Shown piece by piece: positions 15,101-26,070 of a stretch of 64,000 bases of DNA. Below the pieces are notes generated by a model that was not told where the DNA came from, searched no databases, and was given only the letters and a program-made list of their open reading frames with translations. Within the stretch, counting starts at the first letter, position 1. The number at the start of each line of letters is the position of its first letter. Origin of the DNA: Odontesthes bonariensis (Eukaryota > Chordata > Actinopteri > Atheriniformes > Atherinopsidae); the NCBI RefSeq assembly GCF_027942865.1, contig NC_134519.1, forward strand, positions 21,672,248 through 21,736,247. Reading direction: 5' to 3'. Made by a program: the position numbers and the translations under genes.

Positions 15101-15687
15101 GGCAGGAACTTTAATTCACATGTGAATTTCTGAAGTCCTACCACGTTGCAGTTTACAATGATAAATCTGCAGCCCAGAAAAATCAATGTATTTTTTTTGT
15201 TTTTCTGTCTTGACACAAGCACATTCACACACAGACACCATCCCACTCATCACCCGTCACAGCTCATGCATCTTGTTTTTTTTTTCTGTTTTTTTTTTAA
15301 CATTTGCTTCTTTGTTATTCTGCTTGCAGTCAAATTACTTCTCTTTTCCTCACTCAGTCTGAATTGTTGTGGTTGTTAAAACCTGCACCACCCTGCCACT
15401 TGGTCCATCCCGTTCACTTTCTTCTCTCATAAATTTCTTTATCATCATCATCATCATCATCGTTTTACATACCGGTACTTCATGCCAGTCAGCTTGGCGG
15501 TGGACTCCTTGAGGTTGTGGTGGTAGCGGTGGCTGAAGGAGCCCAGACTACGAGCTATCAGAGCCACCGTACGGAAGCGGGCTCTGGCATGGCTGGTTGT
15601 GTTGGGGCTGGTGGCGTTCTGCTTGCTGTGCTCACCATTGCGCGGGGCCTTCAGCCCATGATCCGTACATGCAAAGGACACTTGCAT
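1495..15687 (-). CDS. kcnab1: kcnab1, Kv channel beta-1 subunit, N-terminal half (5 exons, partial)
   Basis: Five minus-strand exons splice in frame (coding segments 15473-15687, 6537-6580, 2775-2812, 2038-2117, 1495-1539; 422 nt, about 140 codons), all with GT/AG borders. The joined protein starts with a Kv-beta-1.1-type N terminus and runs into the aldo-keto-reductase core ([49 protein letters not shown]). Kv-beta subunits bind the cytoplasmic T1 domain of Kv1 channels. The AKR core binds NADPH, and the beta-1 N terminus plugs the pore (N-type inactivation). The D and Y of FDTAEVY correspond to the AKR catalytic Asp and Tyr. A full subunit is about 400 residues; the remaining exons must lie beyond base 1. 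I chose beta-1 over beta-2/3 because of the first exon, which is specific to Kv-beta-1.1. No upstream exon for the Kv-beta-1.2/1.3 N termini was recognised. Confidence 0.93.
2038..2117 (-). CDS. kcnab1: kcnab1 exon 4: catalytic Asp/Tyr exon
   Basis: This 80-nt exon encodes [20 protein letters not shown] followed by EVYSGG(K). It carries the conserved FDTAEVY motif whose Asp and Tyr are AKR catalytic positions. The acceptor is GCCTGTCAG and the donor AA|GTGAGT. The usual mammalian AAGK after EVY reads SGGK here, a mild change. Confidence 0.95.
2775..2812 (-). CDS. kcnab1: kcnab1 exon 3
   Basis: This 38-nt exon encodes (G)[12 protein letters not shown], part of the N-terminal AKR segment that contacts NADPH. 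The acceptor is TTAACAG and the donor GAG|GTAAGA. It joins in frame to exon 2 (G|GA gives Gly) and ends on a codon boundary. Confidence 0.95.
2813..6536. other. kcnab1 intron between exons 2 and 3
   Basis: An intron of about 3.7 kb. It contains a short TA microsatellite (5402-5420) and the GAAA repeat at 6136-6179. The stretch 4850-5110 reads on the minus strand as an 83-codon open frame with no recognised domain. Nothing else is supportable. Confidence 0.7.
6136..6179. repeat. (GAAA)11 microsatellite
   Basis: Perfect tetranucleotide repeat of about 44 bp, in the kcnab1 intron between exons 2 and 3. Confidence 0.95.
6537..6580 (-). CDS. kcnab1: kcnab1 exon 2: start of the AKR core
   Basis: This 44-nt exon reads (R)[14 protein letters not shown](G), the first strand of the Kv-beta aldo-keto-reductase barrel that is shared by all Kv-beta N-terminal variants. 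The acceptor is TTTCATAG and the donor G|GTGAGT. Its phases fit both neighbouring exons exactly. Confidence 0.95.
6581..13310. other. kcnab1 intron, no gene seen
   Basis: Part of the large intron between the Kv-beta-1.1 first exon and the shared exon 2. The longest open frames (about 163 codons at 10632, 181 at 11475, 167 on the minus strand at 7574) have no recognisable domain, no splice logic and no codon-level signature of a protein. I regard them as chance. Confidence 0.6.
13315..15080 (+). mobile_element. degraded L2/Rex1-like LINE (reverse-transcriptase fragment)
   Basis: Broken plus-strand frames carry the ordered landmarks of a fish non-LTR retrotransposon. They are a linker like [17 protein letters not shown] (about 13350-13440), [10 protein letters not shown] (about 13925), [10 protein letters not shown] (about 13977-14005), [11 protein letters not shown] (about 14155-14188), a TDDTQLYLS version of the catalytic YADD box (about 14263-14292), [13 protein letters not shown] (about 14350-14390) and [14 protein letters not shown] (14465-14506). 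After these comes a typical LINE C-terminal stretch ending in [13 protein letters not shown]. The sequence then decays into an ATTTGATTTGATTGG-type tail at about 15030-15060, as fish LINE 3' ends do. Frameshifts, stops and a mutated active site show it is dead. It inserted in a kcnab1 intron, opposite to the gene. Confidence 0.85.
15441..15461. repeat. (ATC)7 microsatellite next to the kcnab1 exon 1 donor
   Basis: Seven perfect ATC units begin 12 nt inside the intron from the Kv-beta-1.1 exon donor. Confidence 0.95.
15473..15687 (-). CDS. kcnab1: kcnab1 exon 1: Kv-beta-1.1 inactivation-ball first coding exon
   Basis: This exon encodes 71 residues plus two bases of a split Arg codon, starting [11 protein letters not shown] and ending [11 protein letters not shown]. 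The ATG has G at -3 and is the only start that gives the known Kv-beta-1.1 N terminus. Known for the family: the first residues are the ball that occludes the Kv1 pore, and Cys7 makes inactivation redox sensitive; Cys is present at position 7 here. The donor is CG|GTATGT; the CG joins the G at the start of the next exon to give Arg. The exon-proximal intron begins with a seven-unit ATC/GAT microsatellite. The [17 protein letters not shown] segment is strongly Kv-beta-1-like. Confidence 0.95.
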
Positions 15688-17010
15688 GGCTGTTCAGAAA
15701 GTCCCCTAGTTGGTCCAAGAAAAACAATGCTTTGTTTTTGCGTCCTTGAAGTGCTTGACAGTCTGTGGAATTTTGACCCTTGTTGTTATGGGAAGCTGGA
15801 AGTCAGAGGTCCAAGCCAGTCCTTTGTAATGCTGCAGAATTTCATTAGGGAAGATACAGAAAGGGAGGATGTAATTGTGAACTTATTCAGTTTCTTTTGA
15901 GAGAAGGGTCTGAAACCAATTCAACCTTGACTGGGCATATCAGTGATGTGGCCTTGGTCAATGTGTGAGGAGCTGAGATGTTGATCCTGAGCTGGTCAGA
16001 CTGCACCTGAAAATATAAGAGAGGGTGGAGACGGAAGAAGAAAGATGAAGAACATGCACTCAGAGTGGTCCAACTGAGAAGAGAACTTGACTTGGTGAGG
16101 AAAGCATCTTTCCAAATCCCAAAAAAGGATGAAAGAGAAAAGCTGTCTCTGTTTTCCGTATCTCTCCTGTTTCCCTCTCTTTAACACCTCCTGTTCACAT
16201 ATTTCCTCCGACATGGCATTCTGTAAAATAAGCTAAATTGTGTCCCAGTTTTTTCTCAGTTTTTTGCTTATTTTTCTCTCTCTTGTTGTGTTTCTCTTGC
16301 CTCATTGCAAATATTTCCCACTTTTCCAACTCAAATTTGTTGCCTTTTCTTTCATATTTTTCTATATCTGCTCAGTCTCTCTCACATGCCACTTTTTTCT
16401 TTCTCAGATTCTGTCGGGCTGCCAGGCGCTGTGGGTGTCAAGGAAGTCTTTCTTGCCCTCCAACTGCGGCTAAACCCTTTAGTCAAACACCTGAGGTGAG
16501 GAGAGTAACACTGCACCACCTCATTGTGCTGTTGACACTGTACATGCACATGCACATCATCATAGAAACTCACACTCCAGCCTCACATCTTAAGGAGAAG
16601 GTCATGCTTCACAGAGGCATAAATAAAAAAAAAATTGTGCACATATTTCCTGGTAAATAGATTTGCTTCCACACACACACAAACACAAACCAAATCTTAA
16701 AGTAATACAAGTGTTCTTACAATGAGTTGCCAGCGATCAGTGAGAAAGACAGATGAGGCAGAGTTGATTCATGTGTGCTCTCCTACAACTTTCAGAGAAA
16801 TCAAGCGGTGTTCCAAACAGAGTGGAGGTCCCACACAGATGTGAATTCCAAGAGAAGAAACGCTTTCCCTCAGCTGTCTTCAGACCAAGCAAAAAAGCCT
16901 TGTCCTGTCCCTAAAGTCCTCAGGGAAGTCGCACAGCTTCTTAAGGTCCCTGGCTTTGCAGCAAGAGAGCTCTGCTTGATAGAGGTACCCTGGAATGGTA
17001 ACAGACAGGC

Positions 17011-17036
17011 AAGGAGGAGGAGGAGGAGGAGGAGGC
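17011..17036. repeat. (AGG)n purine tract
   Basis: About eight near-perfect AGG units in a wider purine-rich stretch 1.3 kb upstream (kcnab1 sense) of the Kv-beta-1.1 exon. Confidence 0.9.
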
Positions 17037-18857
17037 AAATGGTGGATGCATGGTATCTCACTTCATGGAGAGGAGGACAGATGCAGTGAGGAGGCGAGGA
17101 GCAGCGTTTGTTGAGCGCAGAGAGTGTGAGGCAGTCACTGAATGAGGGGGAGAGACAGTGTGTATAGGCGACTGGCTCTGACTGAGTGGCTGAAAAAACT
17201 GCAGCACATTTCACTATGGCGCCACACAGAGAGAGGAAGAGAGAGCAGCAGATTCTGAATGGAAATGAGGAGAGCTGAGCTAACTTGATGTATGTGGTGT
17301 GTCCTCATACCTAAAGAATTCCAACTCAAACAGGATGTTAAAGTGCCATGAGCTGGTTAATTACATTAACCCTCACATGAACATGATGGACATGGTTCGC
17401 TTCACTGCACACCTTACTGGCAATCTCAGCTTTCTGTTGTCTTCTATTGCAATGCACACTCTTGTTACAGAGACTTATTGTACATATAACAAACACTTAT
17501 GGTCCGTATCCTTCAAAAATAGCACAACAGCACTACATGTATTACACTGTGAGAAATTACAATTCATAGTTTATTTCAGCCAAGTAAAAGAGGACGTACA
17601 CTGACTTGAGCACATGTTGAGTACAGATAGGTGTAAGTGCTATGGAGCAATGAAGCACAAATAACACCGAACAGAACAGAGCCTTACTGTCCTCTCCTAC
17701 ATTGCTGTTATGTGACAATGCCAGATTTCATGGTTCATTGAAGATCCACACACCTCGAGGCCAACATGGCTTTATTTAGATCATTGCGATTGTGTTTGAT
17801 AAGAGTCGACTCTTGTAAAAATCAGTCCAGGAAGACTGTGCCATTTGTAAAGAGCCCATTTTATGGTTTTTTAGAGGTGGACAGTTTTATTTTTGGAGTT
17901 CTAGTTGACTAAGTTTGCATGTTTTACTGTTAAAAAAAGCACAACTGTATCATCAAAGTAGTGTGGTCAAAGTACTCATTCTGTGCCACATTCTGTGTGA
18001 AACACTGTTTACATAGACTGAGATAAGGTTACGCTTGTTGAGACAGTGTCGAACTGAGCCAAAGGCTTTTGGGAGACAACATCTAGCAAACCCGAAATGC
18101 TTCTGAATTTTCGCATCATTGTTTTGGCTCCTTTCTTTCTAGCATATCGTTACTCAAAATAAATAAATCAATCGATGAAAAAAAACCAAGAACACCCCGG
18201 CTGCTTTGATTGGTCATGGGATCGATCCAAAATGGAAGTACAAGGCAAGCTGCTTGTTCTTTGTTTGAAATGTGCTAAACTAGCCACTGGTTGTCTGGGT
18301 GATGTCGTCAAGTGAAGAAAGAAAAACCTGGATGACAAATTAGGTGTTTCTGGGCAGTTAACAAGCATCTTTTGTGGCAGAAAAAAAATCCCTTTGGTGA
18401 GAACTTTAGGCTTTGTAGACCTTTTAAATGCAAAACTACATATATACACCACTGAGAGAAAGGGAACAATTAAAAAAATTGGTCAAGACGAGCATTTGAT
18501 CTGAATGCCTGCAATGTGTTTGATGTGAGTTGTCGCTTGAATTACATGTAATTTATAGGAACGGTCTAGATTCTAGTGAAAAAATTATTACTTTTGTGAG
18601 AAAATAGAGGTTTTCGAAAAAAAAAAAAAAACATTACTCAGGATTGATTCATTCGAAGCAAAGATGGGCCAAAAGAGATCCCAATCTTACTACTTTATTG
18701 AGACCAAGACTAAAAAATGCTGGATCTCACAACTCCCATAATACAAGCTGACAGTGTTGTTTGATAAAACCTGCCTCCAGTTATAAGCACGTGGATTCCA
18801 TTAGATATGGAGGATCTGAGAGTCTTAAAACTCAAGCGGAAATAAGTCTGGTCAGTT

Positions 18858-18925
18858 AGGTTCAATACAGTTTTATTTGTATCACAGCAAATCACAACAA
18901 ATGTCATCTCGAGGCACTTTTGTCT
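18858..18925 (-). mobile_element. LINE 3'-end remnant
   Basis: The sequence has the layout of a common fish LINE/SINE 3' end read on the minus strand: GAGGCACTTTT, CACAACAAATG, then TTTTATTTGTAT on the plus strand and a short AATAAAA-type tail. Only the tail is recognisable. Confidence 0.5.
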
Positions 18926-21900
18926 AAAGACATCATCAAGGGTATTTTTGCAAACTGTGGACAACTCCCTCCAGGGTCTTTGCAAACTGTTCTGTTTGCT
19001 TCCCCGGGACATGTAAAATTATTTTGATGTGTGAAACTGGTATGAGCCCGCTCCCTAAATCTCACAGTCGTTCTTGAATAAACTGAAATAAGCTGTGTCA
19101 GCTTTGGTGCTGCCACCTCCACATCTTCTACAGCCTCTTTTGGGCATGGCCCAGCCATTTTTTGGTGTGAGCAAGTCATTCCTCTATGCTCTAAAGAGTT
19201 AGCTTCGCTGCTAGGTGAAGCTGCGAACATACCTCTAATGTCACAAGCACCTCCAAGGCTTCTATTTTCTGTCTGTTGATCCCATTTAAAAGTGTGTCAG
19301 TCTAAAGCGTTCGCTAGGGCTGTTACATTCTCTGCTGGAATCCCCAAATGGTCGATAATGCTGCCACCCTGAGGCAACCTTCTCTGCTTTAACTGCTCTT
19401 GTGAAAAAATCTAATAGACTTCTGAAACTCTCTTGCTAAAACTCCATAAGGTGAGTGTGCACATGTTTGGAACCCTGGAATTCAAATTCTGTCAGTGGCT
19501 CACCGCAATACTGTATCAAGTTATACCAATAGTAGGAATTTTTCTTTGGTCACTGCCACTCAAATGCAGCCCTCCGTAACTAGATTCAGTTTCACATAAT
19601 TACAGCTCTTTAAACAGTTTGTTGTGTTGCACACATTCCTCTCATGTTCAAAAGGCAATTCAGCCTCTAATAAATCGTTTTTCTTATCAACGCTCACCTC
19701 CTGTAGATAAAACGAGGGATAATGAGCGAGGAAACCTTTCCAAGCATCCGCAGTCCTACCTCTACACTGCTCGATCACTTCTGTCTATGTGTTTCTCTCC
19801 ATTCTCCTTTTTGCTCACATCTTTAGCCTGTCTCTTCCGTATTTGTTTTCCTCCTCTACCCCATCCCCACACTACACCACCCTGTGCTACAGATTAGATC
19901 GGGAGTGCAAGACATTGTGATGCATTGTGCGTACAGCACCGCAGAGGAAATATTGCCTGTTCGATCTGCCTTAATTTTGACTCTGTGTAAACATAAGTAC
20001 CAGAGCTATGAAACTCTACAAATATACCTAAAACACTGAGGAAGATGGGCAACTCTGTGTCAGACATGAGGCCCCAATTCTGTATGAGGTTATGAGAGAA
20101 AAGGCAAGGTCAGCCATCCATCATCCACAGCATCAAAACCATCATCTTTGTCATCCGTGTGACACTTTGAATCCACTGTGGTGACACTGACAAATGCTGA
20201 CATCTTCGTTGTGTTTGCCTCTGCGCATACCTCCTGCTTGAAGCACCTCATGTGACTTCCCAGCAGGCATGTGGCATCTCAGTGGGATATTGAATGACAG
20301 GGAGGCACTGAATGCAGGGCCATCTATTCCCAATGGTGACGCACTTACTGGATGATAGATTTAGTATTGATGAAAAGTTTGAGTTCCTGCAGGGTGAAGG
20401 CTTCAGGATAAATGGCCAACAAGCACACTTTGGTGTGTTTTGGTGTGTCAACACAGATCACAGCTCAATCTGAATGAGCTGGGGAAGGTGTTACATGTGT
20501 ATGTTTTTTGGGAAATATTTAAATAATACAGATATCTCACTGTAGTTTTAAATGTGTTATGTGCTCAGTATAAAAAAATTAACTGTTCTAATATGTTATT
20601 AGCACAGCTTGTTATTATTAGGGTTCCCACAATATCAGATTTTCACCACACCATTATTGTAGGCAGGAGAGTAATCACAATATATTAAAAATAATTGTGT
20701 TTTGTCACTTTTTGGAAAAAAAGAGTATATAAATGGAGATACAGTGTGTTACAGTGTACAAGTTGATAATGACAGTTAATGAAGAGTGAATCTCTTGTAT
20801 TTTCACATCCTTAAGGCCAGATAAAAGCCACCAGTGTCCATTTTAACAAAATCACACACCAAAAGTATCATATGTATTGATAGTCATGGATATTTCATTT
20901 CTAATATCATGATCATTTTCAGTATCAGTATTGCATTACCCCATATTACTAAAGTTCAGTAAAGAGTTGAAATTAAAGAAATAATTTGCCCCTTTTGTTA
21001 GTTGACAGAATCAACGCCACTCTGTATTCTAAACTTGAAGCTAAAGTCAAAATAGCACATCCAAGTCTTCGATAATGATATACACAGGCTACTGTGTATG
21101 ATCAGTAATCTCAAAAGACCAATTTTGTCCAACAATTTGATAATTCAGTGACACAGTTAGATATTTTTGGTTGGAATCAGTCCATGCCCAAATTCTTTTC
21201 AAGCTTTGCTTTAGGCTTTATTCAGCTTAGCAAAAAGAGGGAAACAATTGCTAGTATCCCTGTGTTTTCCTGTGTTCCCTTTTGCTAAGTTAAAATAATT
21301 GTATGAGCTAGATGGGGGAAAAATCAATATAACCGTATATCTGAAAGGTTTTTCCACTGAAAAACCTCAGATTGTAAGAAACAATCCAACAAATTTGGAA
21401 AGGTTCATCCCATTTAACCATATAAAAGATCATTATAATGAACTACCGACAGCTCTCTGCTTGGACAATCATCTCAAACATTTAAAACTTCTTTAAATAC
21501 TTATTCACAGCCTCTGTCTTTTAACGGTACTAAAACCTGCTGAAATCAAGGAGGACACTGCAGCCTTTTGATTGTGGTTCAGTGTGCTTTAAACATCAGG
21601 TCCATTAGGAAGGGGGATAGCAGATCATAGAGACTCTTCAAGAATTTGAGAAAGTATTGAGCTTTTAACCGGGTGGTGAGTTGAATTAAAGTTTAATCTC
21701 TACTTCCTGTAAGTCATTAATGATACAAACTGGAATTGACAAACAGGCTGTTGCTCATTCACACTGGAGACAGACAGTTCCTGCTTACTTGAGCAGACGG
21801 GAAAAAGTTGCACTTATTGCAGAATGAATGTGGTAGCCTAACCCAAATTTAGGCACCGTGAAACTTCAGCATTACTTCTAAAAGTTTTCTTTCAAATTAG

Positions 21901-23200
21901 GATATTGCAGCATGGCCAAAATTTATAGCATTGCTCTAAACATAGCTATTTGAGAATTTAACAATATACCCCTTTACTAAACACAGTGTCCTACCTGTAG
22001 ACCATCCTGTCACAAGGAAGAGTAGACGCCTGAAAAAAATGGCTGTGTACATGAAGAAGTTCCTCCACACTCTGCTGCTTTTGAGATGTGTTGACTTCAA
22101 AACTTCCCGGAAGAAAGCTGGTGGGGCTCGGGGGGAACATCCTTGTTCCTGCCCCTAGCCTCTGCTGGAGGTAACTAGGGCAGCGATCCAGTCTCGGTCC
22201 CCCTCTCTGGCTGGGCACAGAGATCTCCCCACAGGCTGCCTTGAGATACATGTTTCACACAGGCTGATGGGACTCTATCTTTTGGTAGCAAATTCCTTTC
22301 AATATATTTAGCCCTTTTTGGTCTCCATGTAAGAACAATGCAATGTTGGTCATGTGAGACAGCACTGTATTTGTTTTGCTGAAGTGCCTCTATCATGCCT
22401 CTGGGCTAACAGCAATTTAAAGCATTACCCCTGACACAATTTCCATAGCTGTTTCAAAGTACATGTGTGCTGAGACAAAGCCTGTACTGCCAGCCAAACA
22501 GGCACACACAAATAAACTTAACTCACAAACCGTACCAAAGGATGTTGCAGATCGGGGGCCAGCAACAGCTGTGCCACACCTGTTATGTCAACTTTATTCT
22601 TAGATGACAGACAAATTGGAAGACAAAGGCAGAGCTTTGTTTGAGCTCTGGATGGCTCCCGCAAGACAAGTGTGCTCGTATGTGAGGGAAGCCGAATAAA
22701 GCCGTATGGGGTATTTCCGTCTGCTTGTCTTTTTGATAGATGTGTTGTAAGTACAGCCAATGTAAGTTGCAGCTGAGAATAAAACCCGACCTACTGTGGT
22801 GTGCTCTTGAGTGATTTATTAAACGATGACAGAAACTCAGCCACGGGTATTTGAATGACATAGTGGTCCAATATGAATGCGCTCATTAGGGATCATTTTA
22901 AAGGTCAGATTTGAAGATCTTAATCTTCGAGCATTAATGTTCACTTCCATCAGTGTAGTTGATATCTCCATAAAGGAGGTCACACGGTTGGCTTTGTTGT
23001 CTGTCTGTTTGTGGTAGGGGTTATTTAAAAAGCAATGGATGCATTTAGATGATTTCTGCTGGTAGGGCATGGCCCAACTTCCATCTGTATCCAAATCTGG
23101 ATTCTGGATATAGATAGATATATTTTTTCTTCTAAACAACATGGTGAATGTACGTGGTTTTGGAGCTTTTCTATTTGATAAAGTGACAATATGCGTTTAC

Positions 23201-23227
23201 AAAAAAAAAAATATATATATATATATA
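23201..23227. repeat. A-run plus (AT)n microsatellite
   Basis: Eleven A followed by about eight AT units. Confidence 0.9.
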
Positions 23228-23914
23228 CAAGAAAAACAAACAAATAAAAAAACACAAAGAGTAGACAATGTGTTGTCTTGTTTGGAGCATAGTATGGCAC
23301 AATCCTTGCTGCTCAGTTCAGTGCAGTGAAGGGGCAGTCTTGCTGTCATAGCCTGGGATAAACTGACTCCGCCAGAAATTCAGGATGAATGTCTCAAGGC
23401 ATAACTGATGCTAAAACCCACACCTACTTTTCTACTGAAAAGCGGTCCGCCTTATAGAAAGTATAATGAAGGACATGTGTTTTTGTGGGTGACAAAGTGG
23501 TCTATGTATGCACCCACAAATGAGTATTATTGGCTTTTGAACCCCAAAACCTGTATGAGCACAGAGTATACAGACACATAGCCTTTGTTTGAGTCAACTT
23601 TAGCGATCCTCCTTCACCTGGAATTAACTCGTTCTTTTTCTTTTCAGTCAAACATCATTACAACTGCTCACTGCATTCCCGAGACCAACATTGCAACATT
23701 GAAACAAGGATCCAGATGGTGTCCGCCTCTGGCACCCATAAGCCTGTGCAGACCATGTCTGTGGATTTATACAGCTCTCATTCAACCTTGGCTTGAGACA
23801 GAAAAAGTTTCCAGTGCTGTGAAAAACATCCTGCCTTGTTCTATCTTTATTGATATAGTCGATGCCGCTCTTTCTGAGTCTTGAGTGGTTTCAAGGCAAG
23901 CATGCCCCCCCCCC

Positions 23915-23972
23915 CCAACCCTGAGTTGGATTAAGCAGATATAGAGAAAACGGATGGATGGATGGATGGATG
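23915..23972 (+). mobile_element. RTE/Rex3-like LINE 3' tail with (GGAT)n
   Basis: CTGAGTTGGATTAAGCAGAT followed by AGAAAACGGATGGATGGATG resembles the usual 3' terminus of fish Rex3/RTE-type LINEs, which ends in a GGAT/GATG microsatellite. The body of the element is not recognisable. A run of ten C lies just before it. Confidence 0.55.
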
Positions 23973-24631
23973 TCAACCCTGCCCTTTTATCAGTCCTGGT
24001 CCTAGGTCCACTGACGGGCTCTACCTCAGCCCTACCTGCCCGACCTTCTACCCTGTTCTGTCTACTCCTGCTTCATTAGTGTTTGTCTGACCCAACAGGG
24101 TTCACTACATCACCAATCTCCTGCCCTGTGCTTGGTGAAATCCTACTATCATCATTGGTACTTAAGTGCCTGCCAAACCTCTGGGCTGCCATCCAGAGCT
24201 GCCTGCCTGCCCTGCAGATTGGGATTGTGTTCTGCATCTGGGTCCTCCTTTTTGAGAAAGCGTCAAGTTTTTTTTTATTTATTTGCCAGTGACTAGAAGC
24301 ATAGAAGAATTCACAGTCGTGAAAGTGGAAAAAATTTATGTTTCAATCATCATATAATGCAAATATTTTTGGTTTAAAGAACATGTAGTGTATGCACATT
24401 GTACATTATGGATGATTTCCCATATGGGTAATATCCTCTTTTTTGTTACTTATATCTGGCTGCCCTCTTGTGGACAAGGAAGAAACAGCTGGTAGTTCAT
24501 GTTGAAACTGAAGAGACTAATAAAGTTACATTTGTGTTGTTTTCACTTTTCCGATTCTTAGCAAAATAACACAAAGTTTTCCTGGAATAATCATCATGTC
24601 ATTATGAATTTCTCTCTCTTTCTATCTCTCG

Positions 24632-24722
24632 CTCTACACACACACACGCAAATGCACGCTTACACGCTTACACACATGCACACACACATACACACACACA
24701 TATGCACGCACACGCGCACACA
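24632..24722. repeat. imperfect (CA)n microsatellite
   Basis: CA-rich stretch interrupted by TG, CG and TA steps. Confidence 0.85.
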
Positions 24723-24950
24723 AACCAACCACCACTCATTCATAGGCCTTAGCTCATGAGTATCTGTGCTGAAAATGAAAATGTTGGATGAATGTGTGGG
24801 AGCTAAGAGCACCTCTGTGTCTGCCGTGTCCACCCACACAGTGTGCAGTGTGAGAGGCAGAAACAGCGATTTTCGTCTATTCCAGTCCCTGGATATGTGT
24901 GTATGATCTTTTCTTCACTGTTCCGTACAAGAGTAGAGTGATTCATCCAC
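24723..24950. repeat. local duplication, copy A
   Basis: This stretch matches 28873-29097 in direct orientation. Shared blocks include TTGGATGAA.GTG.GGGAGCT, GAGAGCACCTCTGTGTCTGC, TTCAGTCCCTGGATATGTG (C in place of the third T here) and GATCTTTTCTTCACTGTTCC. The copies differ by scattered substitutions and indels, so the duplication is old. No open frame spans it. Confidence 0.8.
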
Positions 24951-25074
24951 ACAGTGGGACTACCACAGGAAGTAAGTAATACTATTAGGAAATCGGACCC
25001 CAAATGTTAAATCCAAATGCCTTAACTTGCTGTTGAAGACTGGATTGGTTTCCTCTAAAGTTTCTGTTTTCATG

Positions 25075-26070
25075 CAGGGTTTAACTTTCATCAGCGATGT
25101 TCCAAAAGAAGCAATTGTTGGTGCACATAAATTTGGGAGGGGTTATAAGACCATTTCCAAACAGACATCCACCATTCTACAGTGAGGAAGATTATTCACA
25201 GAAAACACCAGAGAATCAATCATTCTTGAAGGGAACATATCGATAAGTTCTCCTCAAGGTCAGACCGTGCAACACTAGACAAATTTGTGAACCTTAAATC
25301 TACAAGCTTCTGACTTGTCTTCTCACCTAGAGCGTCCATGGGCTGAGATATTGCAGTTTACAACTTTGGTTTCCAGCCTTGCACCACGTCGTTTGCTTCA
25401 CGGATGTTTTTGTGGGCTTTTGATGGCATCTCTGTGGCCTCTTCAGCATGACAACAAATTCATGTGTATGAGTGCACATTAGCAGGGCTCGCGTGGAGAT
25501 TTGCTTTATGACACTGGTGTTACATCCTGCAACTGGAGGGGGAGCCAAAGAGCAAAGCATTTGCCAAATTCTCCAGTGTTACTTTAAGCACAATGTTAGA
25601 GGGCTAATGATTTGGACTTGTGGCCATGAGTTCTGGACACTTTGCATTCACTGAGTCAACCTTGAACTCTATAAGTATTTTACAGTGAAATGTGAAGCCA
25701 TCTGTGCACCGGCTAAAGTTTGACTGAAATAGAGTCGTGCAACAGGGCAACATTCCCAAGCACAGCAACAATTATACAACAAAAAAAAAGAAAAAGAAAA
25801 AGACTCAAGATGCTGTCAGACCTTAACCACATTGAAACAATGCAGAAGACATCATCCAAAGGATTACTAGTTTTTGCTTTTAATGTGGTTCTACAAGCCA
25901 TTAAATCATGGAATGATTTATAGTATTTATAATAGTTTTTGGGAAATAAATCATGATACGTTGTAAAAAGTCATATGCTGTTATTCTTCTGAAGCTGTAG
26001 TTACTCAGTTTTAAGACCTGCTAAGAAACATTTTCTTTATTATGTCCGGATACAAAAATTTAAGACAGCA
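25075..26070 (+). mobile_element. decayed Tc1/mariner-like transposon
   Basis: Several plus-strand blocks fit fish Tc1-like transposase DNA in the expected order. AAAAGAAGCAATTGTTGGTG and GGGTTATAAGACCATTTCCA (about 25100-25160) correspond to the GYKTISK helix-turn-helix. They are followed by CCACCATTCTACAGTGAGGA and AAGGTCAGACCGTGCAACAC. Further on come ATGATTTGGACTTGTGGCC (about 25607), the remnant of the central MIWAC box, then GCTAAAGTTTGACTGAAAT, GTGCAACAGGGCAACATTCC and CCACATTGAAACAATG near the C-terminal DDE region. Stops, frameshifts and a foreign or unalignable segment (about 25300-25560) destroy the gene. Terminal inverted repeats were not identified, so the ends are approximate. 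Confidence 0.75.

Noticed and set aside
24000..24300. CCTGCC-rich stretch ending near CTGCATCTGGGTCCTCC, reminiscent of a retroelement end
   Set aside because: No protein-coding remnant or terminal repeats could be found.
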